Shown here: positions 26,321 to 34,629 of the stretch, one piece after another
Layout of the letters: each line of letters starts with the position of its first letter
How positions within the stretch are numbered: the first letter of the stretch is position 1
The notes under the pieces: generated by a model
What the model was told of the DNA's origin: nothing
Databases searched by the model: none
The model's input: the letters and a program-made list of their open reading frames with translations, nothing else
Made by a program: the position numbers and the translations under genes
From: Actinomadura citrea
GTDB taxonomy: Bacteria > Actinomycetota > Actinomycetes > Streptosporangiales > Streptosporangiaceae
NCBI RefSeq assembly: GCF_013409045.1
Contig: NZ_JACCBT010000001.1
Location: 5,580,001-5,644,000, forward strand
Direction of reading: 5' to 3'
DNA: 64,000 bases

Positions 26321-27058
26321 GTGCACGACATGTTCAACGGCAAGGTCGTCCTCGTCACCGGAGCGTCCTCGGGCATCGGCGAGGCCACGGCACTGGCCTT
26401 CTCGGCGGAGGGCGCCCGCGTCGCCGCCGGAGCCCGGCGCGCCGGTCGGCTGGAGTCTCTCGCGCGCACGGCGCCGGGCGAGGTCCTGACCCTCGATCTG
26501 GACGTGACCGACCAGGAGTCGGTGCGAGCGGCGGTCTCCGCGACCGTCGAGCGCTTCGGCGCCCTGGACGTCCTGGTGAACAACGCCGGCGTGATGCTCA
26601 ACGGCCCGATCGCGGGTGCGGACACCGCCGAATGGACGCGCATGGTCGAGACCAACCTGCTCGGGTCGATGTACATGGTCCACGCGGCATTGCCGCACCT
26701 GCTGAAGGCCAAGGGCACCATCGTGCAGATCTCCTCGACCTCGGGCCGGGTCGCGTCGGCCTACAGCGGCGTCTACGGCGCCACGAAGTTCGGCATCACC
26801 GCCTTCTCCGAGGCGCTGCGGCAGGAGGTCACGGCCCAGGGCGTTCGCGTGGTGGTCGTCGAGCCCGGCTTCGTCGCGACCGAGCTGATCAGCCACAACA
26901 CAGATCCCACGATGCGGGCCCTCGCACGGGACATGGCCGCCGCCATGCGCACCCTGCAGCCCGAGGACATCGCCAACGCCGTCGTGTACGCGGTCACCCA
27001 GCCCGAGCACGTCGCTGTCAACGAGATCCTCGTCCGCCCGACCGACCAGACCAGGTAG
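26321..27058 (+). CDS. SDR family oxidoreductase
   Basis: A 245-residue classical SDR. GTG 26321 has GGAAGG six bases upstream; ATG 26330 is the alternative. It shows TGASSGIGEATALAF, NNAGVM, the Ser in ISSTSG and YGATK as the catalytic pair. The C-terminus VAVNEILVRPTDQTR matches the YdfG/clavaldehyde-dehydrogenase-like group. An ECF41-type site lies upstream, which makes it a likely target of the neighbouring sigma factor. Confidence 0.9.
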   Translation: MHDMFNGKVVLVTGASSGIGEATALAFSAEGARVAAGARRAGRLESLARTAPGEVLTLDLDVTDQESVRAAVSATVERFGALDVLVNNAGVMLNGPIAGADTAEWTRMVETNLLGSMYMVHAALPHLLKAKGTIVQISSTSGRVASAYSGVYGATKFGITAFSEALRQEVTAQGVRVVVVEPGFVATELISHNTDPTMRALARDMAAAMRTLQPEDIANAVVYAVTQPEHVAVNEILVRPTDQTR

Positions 27059-27238
27059 GAGAGCGATCTCAAACGGCCGGGTCCCGGGGGCGGTGCTCCT
27101 GTACCTGACGGTCAAGGCCACGGCCCGGTTCTGGGACGCCTACACCACCCGCCGGAGGCAGTGGTCGCCTCCATCCTCGACGCCGCCGGTCTTACAGGTA
27201 GGCCCGTCTGAATCGTGCCGCCGCCGCGGCGCCGAAGG

Positions 27239-27269
27239 GGTCACAACTCGGCGAGCTGTCCGGTCTTAG
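27239..27269 (+). promoter_or_regulatory. ECF41-type promoter, site 4
   Basis: GGTCACA at 27239-27245, 16 bases, then GGTCTTAG at 27262, followed by CTGGC as in sites 1 and 3. It precedes the leader ORF and the degenerate sigma-like gene. Confidence 0.65.
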
Positions 27270-27297
27270 CTGGCAACGGTGAAGAGGTGAGGACGAC

Positions 27298-27351
27298 ATG
27301 CCCACGATCCGGACGGCCGGCGGCCGCGGCGTTGATGACGGTCGCCCATGA
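27298..27351 (+). CDS. 17-codon leader peptide overlapping the sigma-like gene
   Basis: ATG 27298 has GAGGTGAGG just upstream, a better ribosome-binding site than the next gene's. The peptide has 17 residues and its TGA overlaps the ATG at 27348 (ATGA). This is the arrangement of translational coupling. It is not in the usual size range of annotated genes; evidence is the site and the overlap only. Confidence 0.4.
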   Translation: MPTIRTAGGRGVDDGRP

Positions 27352-28073
27352 CCGGCCCGGACGCCAGCGCCCTCGCCTCGCTCGCGGAGATGCTCGATGA
27401 ACGGCGGCACCTGGTGGACATCGCCACCTGGATGTTCGGCTCCGCCGCCGCGGCCGAGGAGATCGTCCAGGAGACCTACCGTCGCTGGTACGTCCTCGAC
27501 GACCGCGAACGCGCCGCCATCGCGTTGCCCCGGGCCTGGCTGACCCGGGTGGCGGGGGGCATCTGCCTGGAACTGATCGCCTCCACCGCCGCGGCCGTCC
27601 CCAGCGATCCGGCCCTCCCGAGTCCGGTTCGCCGTCCGGCCCCGTCGAGCACGCCCGGCCTCGCCGACGGCCGGGCGCGGCCCGGACGGGACCTCCCCAG
27701 CCGCGCGATGCTGCGAAGGCATGATCGGATCGCGCGGCGGTTCGCGGCGGCCTGCGGCGCGGCGGACACGGCCGCGCTGATGGCCGTCCTCGCCGCCGAA
27801 GCGATCGTGGTCAGCGACGGCGGCGGCAAGCTGCGCGCCGCCGTCCATCCGACCCACGGCGCGGACGCCGTGGCCCGGTTCATCACGGCCCTGCTGTCGG
27901 GCCGCCCCCGTACCGCCGTGACCGTCGGCTCGGTCAACGGCCGCACCGGCCTCGTCCTGCGCCGCGAAGGACGGACGGTGGCGGTGGTCAGCGTGAGCAC
28001 GGCGGGCGACGAGGTCACCGCCGTCTGGATCGTGCTGAACCCCGCCAAACTGGGCGGCTGGCATCGACCCTGA
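27348..28073 (+). CDS. ECF41-like sigma factor lacking region 4
   Basis: A 241-residue protein. Residues 10-70 resemble sigma region 2 (SLAEMLDERRHLVDIATWMFGSAAAAEEIVQETYRRWYVL). The C-terminal 110 residues are the SnoaL-like tail with VSDGGGKLRA (DGGGK) and LNPAKLGGW. Between them, where region 4 should recognise the -35 element, there is only a Pro/Arg-rich linker of about 60 residues; LPSRAMLRRHDRIARRF directly precedes the tail. Without region 4 it should not start transcription alone. It may act as a decoy or partner for the complete ECF41 factor. Its own upstream site is ECF41-type. Confidence 0.75.
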   Translation: MTGPDASALASLAEMLDERRHLVDIATWMFGSAAAAEEIVQETYRRWYVLDDRERAAIALPRAWLTRVAGGICLELIASTAAAVPSDPALPSPVRRPAPSSTPGLADGRARPGRDLPSRAMLRRHDRIARRFAAACGAADTAALMAVLAAEAIVVSDGGGKLRAAVHPTHGADAVARFITALLSGRPRTAVTVGSVNGRTGLVLRREGRTVAVVSVSTAGDEVTAVWIVLNPAKLGGWHRP

Positions 28074-28374
28074 CCTGCGGGGCTCGGCCAGGCTTGAGGG
28101 GGCTCGCGGGGCAGATCGAGGGCACGGATCACACTGCCGCCGACCCGCGCCGACCACCGTGATGACGAAGGGGCCCCGGAAAGCGCCGTTAGCTGGGCCA
28201 GCATCGACGCCATCTGGTCCTACAAGACCAGCGAACTCGTGACCGCAACGCGCGCAGATCACCACCCACGGCGGCATCTCCGTCGAACTCGACATGGTCC
28301 ACCCCTGGCGGCCGCACCCGTGATGCGCATGGACGGCCTAGGAGGCGGCTCTGTGCCAGTTGGAGCGGCGGCAG
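28074..28374. other. Intergenic region
   Basis: About 300 bases. A fragment reading SIDAIWSYKTSELVTATR on the plus strand looks coding-like but is short and has no start. Nothing else seen. Confidence 0.35.
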
Positions 28375-28629
28375 CTAGACGAGGCCCAGTGCGGCGGGCA
28401 GGTCCAGAGCCGTTGGTTGCCAGCCGGGGTCGGTCTCCTGCTGGGCAATGTCGAGGAGCAGCGTGGATAGCGCCTGCCTGTTTGAGGCCGAAGTGGTGTT
28501 GAGGTGCGCGGCTATTGGTTCCAGGAGGGCTGTCGCGACGTCGGGGTCGATGTCATCGTCCTCGGCGAGGTCGATCGAGACGATCAAGTCCATGAGGGTC
28601 TTGGCGAGTATTCGTTCGAGCTCGGTCAT
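28375..28629 (-). CDS. Small helical protein (84 aa), unknown
   Basis: Starts ATG 28629. The product is acidic and helical (LERILAKTLMDLIVSIDLAEDDDIDPDVATALLEPIAAHL), with no Cys or membrane segment. This type of small helical protein often accompanies other accessory genes in actinomycetes, but I do not recognise a family. Confidence 0.55.
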   Translation of the reverse strand: MTELERILAKTLMDLIVSIDLAEDDDIDPDVATALLEPIAAHLNTTSASNRQALSTLLLDIAQQETDPGWQPTALDLPAALGLV

Positions 28630-28732
28630 GGGCCTGCCTCATAGCTGGGGGGTGTTGCAGGGGGTGATTCGTTCATGGTGCCAGTCCGGGCAGCGCTGCT
28701 GGTCACGGTGTCGATGGCCACTCGTAGCGGTG

Positions 28733-29164
28733 TTACTGCCCAACCGAGCAGCGATTCGCGATCGCGATCGCGGCGATCGTACTCATGCCCCGCTCGGCCA
28801 AGAGGGCTTGAACGGCCTCCATCCCTTCGTTCCCCAGCACGGGACGGCACTCCTCGACCAGCGTGGTCCAACGCGCCGCTTGCCCGGCCGACAGCCCGTC
28901 GTTGATGCGGTCGAGGAAGGTGGGGAACGCTTCGCCGTCTTGCGGATGCAGCACGTGGAAGCCGTCGCGGTAGATGGACAGGCGCCCGATGTGGTCGCCG
29001 AGCACGTGCACGGCGACATCTTTGACGCTCCATCCGGGGCAGATCGTCGGCTTGGCCCACTCGTCGGCGTCGAGTCGGCGCAGCAGGTCGATGAACGCGA
29101 CCTGTTGCTCGGCGGGCACGGGCCGGACGTTGATGGGCGTTCCCAACCAGGAGGTGTCGGTCAT
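28733..29164 (-). pseudogene. DinB/maleylpyruvate-isomerase-type protein, C-terminally truncated
   Basis: A 143-residue product. The N-terminal part matches the MDMPI_N/DinB-like four-helix bundle of mycothiol-dependent enzymes: FIDLLRRLDADEWAKPTICPGWSVKDVAVHVLGDHIGRLSI, with the metal His in CPGWSVKDVAVH. Full-length members run to 200-270 residues. Here the sequence departs after the second helix pair and stops. It begins ten bases after the end of the decayed integrase. Activity is doubtful. Confidence 0.6.
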
Positions 29165-29173
29165 CGTGTCCTC

Positions 29174-30150
29174 TCAGTGTTCTGCGCTGCTGATGCGCCG
29201 GGCGACGGTGGCGGCGTAGCTGGTCCAGTCCCCGGCGCAGGCGCTTTGCCAGGTGACGGCGACAGCGATGTGGATGCCGAGCCATCCGGGCGAGCACCGC
29301 GGCGGGCAGTTCGGTGGCGAGCTGGAACAGGGCGGCGGAGCGAGCTCGGCCAGCGTGGATGCCGAACTCGCGGAGTCGTTCGGCCATGCGAAAGGCGCTG
29401 ATGGGCTGGCCGGGTTGCCCGCCGGGGAACAGCCAGAGGGAAGTTCCCGGGTCGCCGATGGCGGCGTGCCCGTGCCGGGCCGCGGCGACCTGCCTGGCCA
29501 GAATGTCGAGGGGGTCGGGAAGCACAACGGGCTCGAGGCCGAGACGCAGCCGTACCTCGCGATCGCTGGTGTGGACGTGCCGCCGCGGTTCGGGTGGCCG
29601 CCCCTATGTGTGGCGGGATGTAGCAGACACTGGTGATGGACTGTCGGTGGCATTCCCAGCAGGTGTACGTGCGATGGCCCCACATGCCTCGCCGGCGGGC
29701 ATCGATCGCTGCCGGACACTGGCAGGGCGACCAGCCGACGAGGACGTGACCAGGGCCGAGCCAGTGCCCATACGGGCAGCCGCTCGGTGGTCGGTCGATC
29801 TCGCCCCTTTCCACAAGCTCAGGCTAGTCGAACACGTTTTCGGTTCCGGTGCAGGTGTGAACAGGGGCGAGTATCAGCTCACGGCGCCAGGATGCGCCGG
29901 GCGAGCACGGCGTGTCGGCTCGCGGTGGTGGAGGAGACTTTGAGGACCATGGCCAGGTGCAGTGGGTCCGGCGCCGTGGTCAACGCTTCGTGCAGCAGCC
30001 GGTCGCGTTCCAGATCGACCCCGCGCTGGCATTGATCGCAAGGGAGCGATGGGTGACGGTCAGCGGATCGAGTCCGCCGGTGATGTCGGTTGCGGTGATC
30101 TCCCGCAGATGGCGCCTCAATCGTGATCTATGGGCCGGGCGGGTCACGCC
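29174..30150 (-). pseudogene. Decayed tyrosine-recombinase (integrase-like) gene remains
   Basis: Pieces in several minus-strand frames, in order, read like actinobacterial integrase-type proteins. About 30125-30040: RHLREITATDITGGLDPLT. About 30025-29885: LERDRLLHEALTTAPDPLHLAMVL and SSTTASRHAVLARRIL. About 29530-29250: DPLDILARQVAAARHGHAAIG, SLWLFPGGQPGQPISAF, RSAALFQLATELPAAVLARM, then GDWTSYAATVARR. Between them (29816-29605) is a zinc-ribbon-like stretch with WSPCQCPAA and YTCWECHR. Several frameshifts make a functional product impossible. The C-terminal block is the best match. Confidence 0.6.
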
Positions 30151-30590
30151 GACCAGGTTCTGCTGTCCTGGCTGTACCGGATCAGGTGCTGGGCGAATTG
30201 GCGGCGTTCGGCGGGGTCCCAGGCGGCGGTGATGTGGGTGAAGGCCTCTGACTGGTCGGTGGCGTAGCGGCGGCGCTCGGCTTCGCCGGTGTCGGTGAGT
30301 TCGAGGACGGTGCGTCGGCCGTCAGCCTGGGAGGCGGCCCGGCGGAGCAGGCCATCGGCGATCAGCGCGGCGATGCTGCGGCTGGCGACGGGCTGGCTGA
30401 CGCCCATCTCGCTGGCGATGCCGCCGACCGTCATCTCGCCGGGGGCGTCGGCGACGATGTTCAGGATCATGTTGCGGGTGAGGTCCCCCCGGCCGGCGGA
30501 GGTGCGGCGTCGCAGGCGCGACAGGGCGGGCCCCACCTGGAGGAGGAGGGCACTGTCGTCGGGTTCCGAAGGCGGCGGCGAGCTGGACAT
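30144..30590 (-). CDS. MarR-family transcriptional regulator
   Basis: A 148-residue winged-helix protein from ATG 30590. The helix-turn-helix is MTVGGIASEMGVSQPVASRSIAALIADGLL, followed by the wing RRAASQADGRRTVLELTDTG. It is divergent from the amidohydrolase, with about 110 bases between the two starts. MarR proteins usually repress such a neighbour and release on binding an aromatic ligand. Direct repeats in the intergenic region are possible operators. Confidence 0.9.
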   Translation of the reverse strand: MSSSPPPSEPDDSALLLQVGPALSRLRRRTSAGRGDLTRNMILNIVADAPGEMTVGGIASEMGVSQPVASRSIAALIADGLLRRAASQADGRRTVLELTDTGEAERRRYATDQSEAFTHITAAWDPAERRQFAQHLIRYSQDSRTWSA

Positions 30591-30616
30591 GTCCTCATTC
30601 TAAAGGATGGTCTTAC

Positions 30617-30670
30617 CAACTACATGTCCATGCCTTGGTGCAACTACATATCTTTTGCTATACGTTAGAG
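30617..30670 (+). promoter_or_regulatory. MarR/amidohydrolase intergenic control region
   Basis: CAACTACAT occurs at 30617-30625 and again at 30641-30649, 24 bases apart. Between and after them TTGGTG (30635) and TATACG, 18 bases apart, form a plausible plus-strand -35/-10 pair. The second repeat lies inside the spacer, fitting repression of the amidohydrolase by the divergent MarR protein. Confidence 0.45.
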
Positions 30671-30701
30671 GGAGTGCTGACCTGCAGAAACGAGGATGAC
30701 C

Positions 30702-31934
30702 ATGAGTGTGACTGCCATCACCGGTGCCAGGGTTTTCGACGGGGAGAAGTCTCTGGGCGTGACGACGGTGCTGATCGACGACGGGCGGATCGTCGGTGTC
30801 GGCGGGGAGGCCCCCACAGGAGCGGAGATCGTCGACGGCAGTGGTGCGACGCTGCTGCCGGGATTGATCGACGCGCATGTCCACACCAGCCCGCCGTCCC
30901 TGGCGATGGCGCTGCGGTTCGGGGTGACGACCGAGCTGGAGATGCAGGGCACCAATACCCGTGACAGGCGTGCCCGCGCCGGTGAGGATGACACGCTCGC
31001 CGATGTCCGTTCCGCCGGCTTCGGGCTCACCCCGCCTGGCGGGCATCCCAGTGAGCTGTTCCCGCCGGATTTCAAGCGCCCGGGTGCAGGCGGCCCCGAG
31101 GGCGGCAAGCCCGCCGGTGAGCCGCCGTATCAGCCGGACGCCACCAGCCCGGAGGCGGCCGTCGCGTCGGTCCGGCAGCTGGTGGCCCGCGGTTCGGACT
31201 ACGTCAAGTTCATGATCGACGACGGCAGCGTCGAGGGGCACCCTGGCCTGCCGATGCTCGATCAGGCCACGTTGAACGCGGGCGTGGCCGAGGCCAAGAA
31301 GTACGGGCTGCTCACCATCGCGCACGCCCTGACCATCGACGCCACCAGGATGGCGATGGAAGCGGGCATCGACGGCCTGGCGCACGTGTTCGTGGAGCCC
31401 TGCACCGAGGAGATCCTCGCCATGATCAAGGACGCGGATGCGTTCGTCGTGCCCTGCGCGGTCCTCAACGCCTCTCTGATGGGCCACACGGGCAGCGATC
31501 TGGCCGACGATCCTAGGGTGGCCTCCCGCCTGGATGAGGGCTGGGACAAGACGCTGCGTTCCAGCTTCAACTGCTACCCCCAGGGCGACATCCAGGACGT
31601 CCTGGACACCATCAAGATCTTCCACGACGCCGGCATCGACCTGTTGGCGGGCACCGACGTGTCCGTACCCGTACCGTTCCTGGGCGGCCTCGCACACGGC
31701 GCCAGCCTGCACCACGAACTGCAGTTCCTGGTGCGGGCCGGGCTCACCCCCGCCCACGCGCTGCGCGCGGCGACCGCCACCACCGCCCGCCGGTTCGCCC
31801 TGGCCGACCGCGGCCGGATCGCCGACGGCCTGCGCGCCGACCTGCTCCTGGTCGACGGCGACCCCACCACGACCATCGCCGACACCCTCAGCACCCGCGC
31901 GATCTGGCGCCGAGGCAACCGCGTCGCCGCCTGA
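30702..31934 (+). CDS. Amidohydrolase-family metal-dependent hydrolase
   Basis: A 410-residue protein. ATG 30702 has ACGAGG six bases upstream; an in-frame ATG at 30696 overlaps that site. Metal-binding LLPGLIDAHVHTS gives the His-x-His of the TIM-barrel amidohydrolases; TIAHALTID supplies another His, and LLAGTDVSVP the catalytic Asp. DYVKFMIDDG has the Lys position. The C-terminal composite beta domain ends RADLLLVDGDPTTTIADTL. The closest type is the imidazolonepropionase/prolidase-like group. It would hydrolyse a cyclic amide or dipeptide; substrate unknown. Probably controlled by the divergent MarR. Confidence 0.9.
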   Translation: MSVTAITGARVFDGEKSLGVTTVLIDDGRIVGVGGEAPTGAEIVDGSGATLLPGLIDAHVHTSPPSLAMALRFGVTTELEMQGTNTRDRRARAGEDDTLADVRSAGFGLTPPGGHPSELFPPDFKRPGAGGPEGGKPAGEPPYQPDATSPEAAVASVRQLVARGSDYVKFMIDDGSVEGHPGLPMLDQATLNAGVAEAKKYGLLTIAHALTIDATRMAMEAGIDGLAHVFVEPCTEEILAMIKDADAFVVPCAVLNASLMGHTGSDLADDPRVASRLDEGWDKTLRSSFNCYPQGDIQDVLDTIKIFHDAGIDLLAGTDVSVPVPFLGGLAHGASLHHELQFLVRAGLTPAHALRAATATTARRFALADRGRIADGLRADLLLVDGDPTTTIADTLSTRAIWRRGNRVAA

Positions 31935-31949
31935 CGCCCGGGACACTGC

Positions 31950-32271
31950 CGACCAGCCGCTCCAGCACCGACACCCCCGGGAGCAGCACCCGATGCCGCC
32001 GCAACCACCCCGCCGCCTGCTCGAACAGCGCCGTCGGCCCCTCCGAGTGCGTCCACGTCCGCCCATGCAGGAACGTCAGGAACCGCTTCGCCAGAACGCG
32101 CTCCTGCCACGACTCACGATCCTCGAACACCCGGTAGCCGTAGGCATCGCGGATCATCCACGCGTGGTCGTAGGCCGTCTGCGGGCGCACGACGTACCGC
32201 TTCACCTGGGAGGGATCGCCGATCTCCAGCTGCCCCGCCAGATAGTCGACCACCGGCCACGGCACCGCCAA
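31950..32271 (-). mobile_element. Tn3-family transposase N-terminal fragment (DUF4158)
   Basis: The minus frame reads WPVVDYLAGQLEIGDPSQVKRY, TAYDHAWMIRDAYGYRVFED, RFLTFLHGRTWTHSEGPTALFEQAAGWLRRHRVLLPGVSVLERLV. This is the DUF4158 N-terminal region of Tn3 transposases (normally about 1000 residues). Both sides are missing; the 3' side runs into the amidohydrolase end. A dead relic. Confidence 0.75.
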
Positions 32272-32476
32272 GTGGATCCTCCAGGAACAAGCCCTTGTAC
32301 CGGACCGTCCCGATCTGAAGAGCGGAGCTTATCTGGAGTCGCCCGAACGCCCGACGCTTTCACCTGCGGTTGTGCCTTGCAGACGAGGTCCGGAAGGCAG
32401 ATGTCGGTGGCACGAAGGCGCCATCTTCGTGGTCAGGAACTGTCACTCAAGCGTTGTCCGCGGGGGCGGCGTGGCC

Positions 32477-33004
32477 TCAGACGTAGTCGCGCCAGAACGG
32501 CACGGTGGCTTGAGGCGCCCAGTCTTCGGGGCGCTCGGGCCGAGGTTCTTCGAATTCCTGGCTGATGTAGTCGAGCAGGTCGGCGCCGTAGTAGATGATG
32601 TCGCTGCCCCAGATCGACAAGACCGGGTGGCCGAAGGTGCCGTGGCCTGCGGGCAAGAATCTGTGCCCATAGACGGGGATCATCTTCGGCACCTCGGCCA
32701 GTTGCGATCGTGCCAGGTCGACGGCCGCTTCGCTGGAATCCGGCCGTTCGCCCCAGGCGGGTTGCCAGTGCCCGTGCTGGACGTCCTGGAGCAGGAAGTC
32801 GATCGGCCAGTTGAGGTGTCGGCGGAGTTCGTCGGGGTCGCTGTTGCGCCAGTCCGGCCATGGTCTTTCCCACGCGTAGCTGGTGCCCGGCTTCTCTTCC
32901 CTGGGTTCGTGGACGGGCAGTCCGGCGGCGAGGAAGGCGCGGTGGTCGTTGGCGAACTCAAATCCGTACTCGTGCTCGATGCGAGTGAACTCTGCTTCGG
33001 TCAA
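32477..33004 (-). CDS. SMI1/KNR4 (SUKH) family protein, 5' end altered by IS
   Basis: From LTEAEFTRIEHEYGFEFANDHRAFLAAGLPV the protein matches the SUKH fold (start strand-helix and W-rich loop TSYAWERPWPDWRNSDPDEL). HLNWPIDFLLQDVQHG and FGHPVLSIWGSDIIYYGADLLDYI complete the domain to the stop at 32477. SUKH proteins are commonly immunity proteins against polymorphic toxins. No normal start is visible: upstream the frame enters an IS5 fragment, though a TTG at 33004 with GGAGG nearby could serve. It is 175 residues, close to family size. Confidence 0.7.
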   Translation of the reverse strand: MTEAEFTRIEHEYGFEFANDHRAFLAAGLPVHEPREEKPGTSYAWERPWPDWRNSDPDELRRHLNWPIDFLLQDVQHGHWQPAWGERPDSSEAAVDLARSQLAEVPKMIPVYGHRFLPAGHGTFGHPVLSIWGSDIIYYGADLLDYISQEFEEPRPERPEDWAPQATVPFWRDYV

Positions 33005-33009
33005 GCCTC

Positions 33010-33327
33010 CCTGGACCAGCCAGCTGCCCGGCGGCGTGCAATTCCTCCAGCAACAGGCGGTGCAGCCGCTCCCACACGGCCGGCCTGGTGCCACTCGGCC
33101 AACCGCCGCCAGCACGTCATCCCCGACCCGAACCCCAGCTCCTGCGGCAGGAACTCCCACCGGATCCCTGTGTGCAGCACGAACAAGATCCCGCACAACA
33201 CCTTGCGGTCGTCCAACCGCCTGCGGCCAGTGTGGCGTTTGCGGCACTCGATCTTCGGCAGCAGCGGCTCGACCCGCTCCCACAGACTGTCGGGCACGAT
33301 CCACGGGGGTAGCTCACCCTTAAGCAC
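33010..33327 (-). mobile_element. IS5-family transposase N-terminal fragment
   Basis: Reads WIVPDSLWERVEPLLPKIE, RRRLDDRKVLCGILFVLHTGIRWEFLPQELGFGSGMTCWRRL, the DUF4096 N-terminus of IS5-group transposases. The frame shifts near 33085 and continues AVWERLHRLLLEELHAAGQL, then stops matching at the SUKH gene. The catalytic half is missing, so it is not active. Confidence 0.75.
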
Positions 33328-33742
33328 CCGCCCACATCACACCCCAAAATCACTACCTGTCGCGCCACATGCACATTTTGTTATGAGCTCTTAGGCTTCA
33401 TCGTCCGGGTCGTCCAGACGGTCTTTCCGCAGGAGTCGGCCGACCGGCTGGAGTGGTGGCTCGACCGTCGCCGCCACCAGCGGCTGGCCGCCCGCACAAG
33501 CGCGGTCGGCGCGCCCGCAGCGCAGGGATGCCGCAGCGACTGCTGCCGGAAAGCGCAGGTCCAGGAGGCGGACCGCACGACCCCCGATTCTTAAACCGGT
33601 GGAAGGCGGTGTTCTTCTCGATCAACGCCGAGGCCCGCCGGGCCACGCCCCCACGCGACGGTGATGCCGGCCCCGCACCACCATCGGGCCCAGGACGGGC
33701 GCGGCCCAGCGCCGCGCACCCGGTCCACTCCCGCGCCAGCGC
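33328..33742. other. Decayed region
   Basis: Contains a plus-strand fragment FIVRVVQTVFPQESADRLEWWLDRRR (about 33395-33475) that looks like old coding sequence I cannot name, and unassignable remnants up to the nuclease fragment. Confidence 0.35.
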
Positions 33743-33994
33743 ATGGACTTCCTATTGCTCCTGCCGCACCGCGCCCGCGTCGTGATCGAGTGCGACGGCA
33801 AGCAGCACTACGCCGACTTCGACGGCCGCACCGACCCCCGCCGGTACGCCGCGATGATGGCTGAAGACCGCGACCTTCGTCTGAAGGGGTACGAGGTGTA
33901 CCGATTCGGTGGCGCCGACCTCACCGACGATCAGGCCACCGAACAGCTACTCAGCGCGTTCTTCGACCGTCTACATGAACGTCACCGCCAATAG
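33743..33994 (+). pseudogene. C-terminal fragment of a restriction-endonuclease-like protein
   Basis: The frame already reads coding-like a little upstream (LPRQRMDFLLLLPHRARVVIECDGKQHYADFDGR). It continues RRYAAMMAEDRDLRLKGYEVYRFGGADL. The (I)EcDGKqH and the later R-x3-GYEVYRF elements are of the Vsr/DUF559-like nuclease type with E-x-D-G-K active-site residues. The larger N-terminal part of such proteins is absent, so this is the tail of a broken gene. Confidence 0.55.
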
Positions 33995-34629
33995 CTCGCA
34001 GCGCCCTCATTGTCTGGATCCCGGCTCGTCATCACCACCGGCAAGAAGAAAGGCCAGCACCCCTCGGCCGCCACCGTGATGCGCATGCTCCGCGAACACG
34101 ACCAACGGGCAGCGACGATGGCCGATCCCTGACCGTCACCATTAGTCACCACAACTACGCACAGCTACTTTTCACTTGGCCGCACCGACCCGAGCGGAGG
34201 GCCAGCGAGCGAGCTGCTCGACGTCGGCAGGGTCGATCTCGCTGACGAGCTCGGGTCCCACATCCACCATCACCACGGCGCACTCTGCTCCGGTCAGATC
34301 CCGTGTTTCCACGGTAGGGCGCGCACCGGGGCGGGGGCCTGCGATTCCCAGCATGGCCTGGGCTCAGACGCAGACGGCCAGCCGCGCGGATGTCCGGCCG
34401 CAGACGATGAGCTCCGGCCTGCGGCCGGACTCCTCCTTTTCCTTCCGACCCGAGGCCGGACGGTACGCGGGCCGCAGAACCCGTCAAGGGCGCCTACGGC
34501 GTCGCTACGCGGTGGCCTACGGCCACCCTTGACAGAACCATGCCTGATGATCGCGTCCATCGCCCATCGGTGTTCAACCGGCTTGTGTCCGCTTGCGGCG
34601 GGCGCCGACTGGCGGGACCTCCTGCGCGG
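33995..34629. other. Region with no firm gene
   Basis: A plus-strand piece LVITTGKKKGQHPSAATVMRML (34020-34130, ending at TGA) and a minus-strand ORF at 34172-34354 (60 residues, GPELVSEIDPADVEQLARWPS) look coding-like but have weak or no start signals. Neither is supported enough to call. Confidence 0.3.

Noticed and set aside
34172-34354. 60-residue minus-strand ORF downstream of the signal peptidase gene
   Set aside because: Coding-like, but no good ribosome-binding site and no family; not enough to call.
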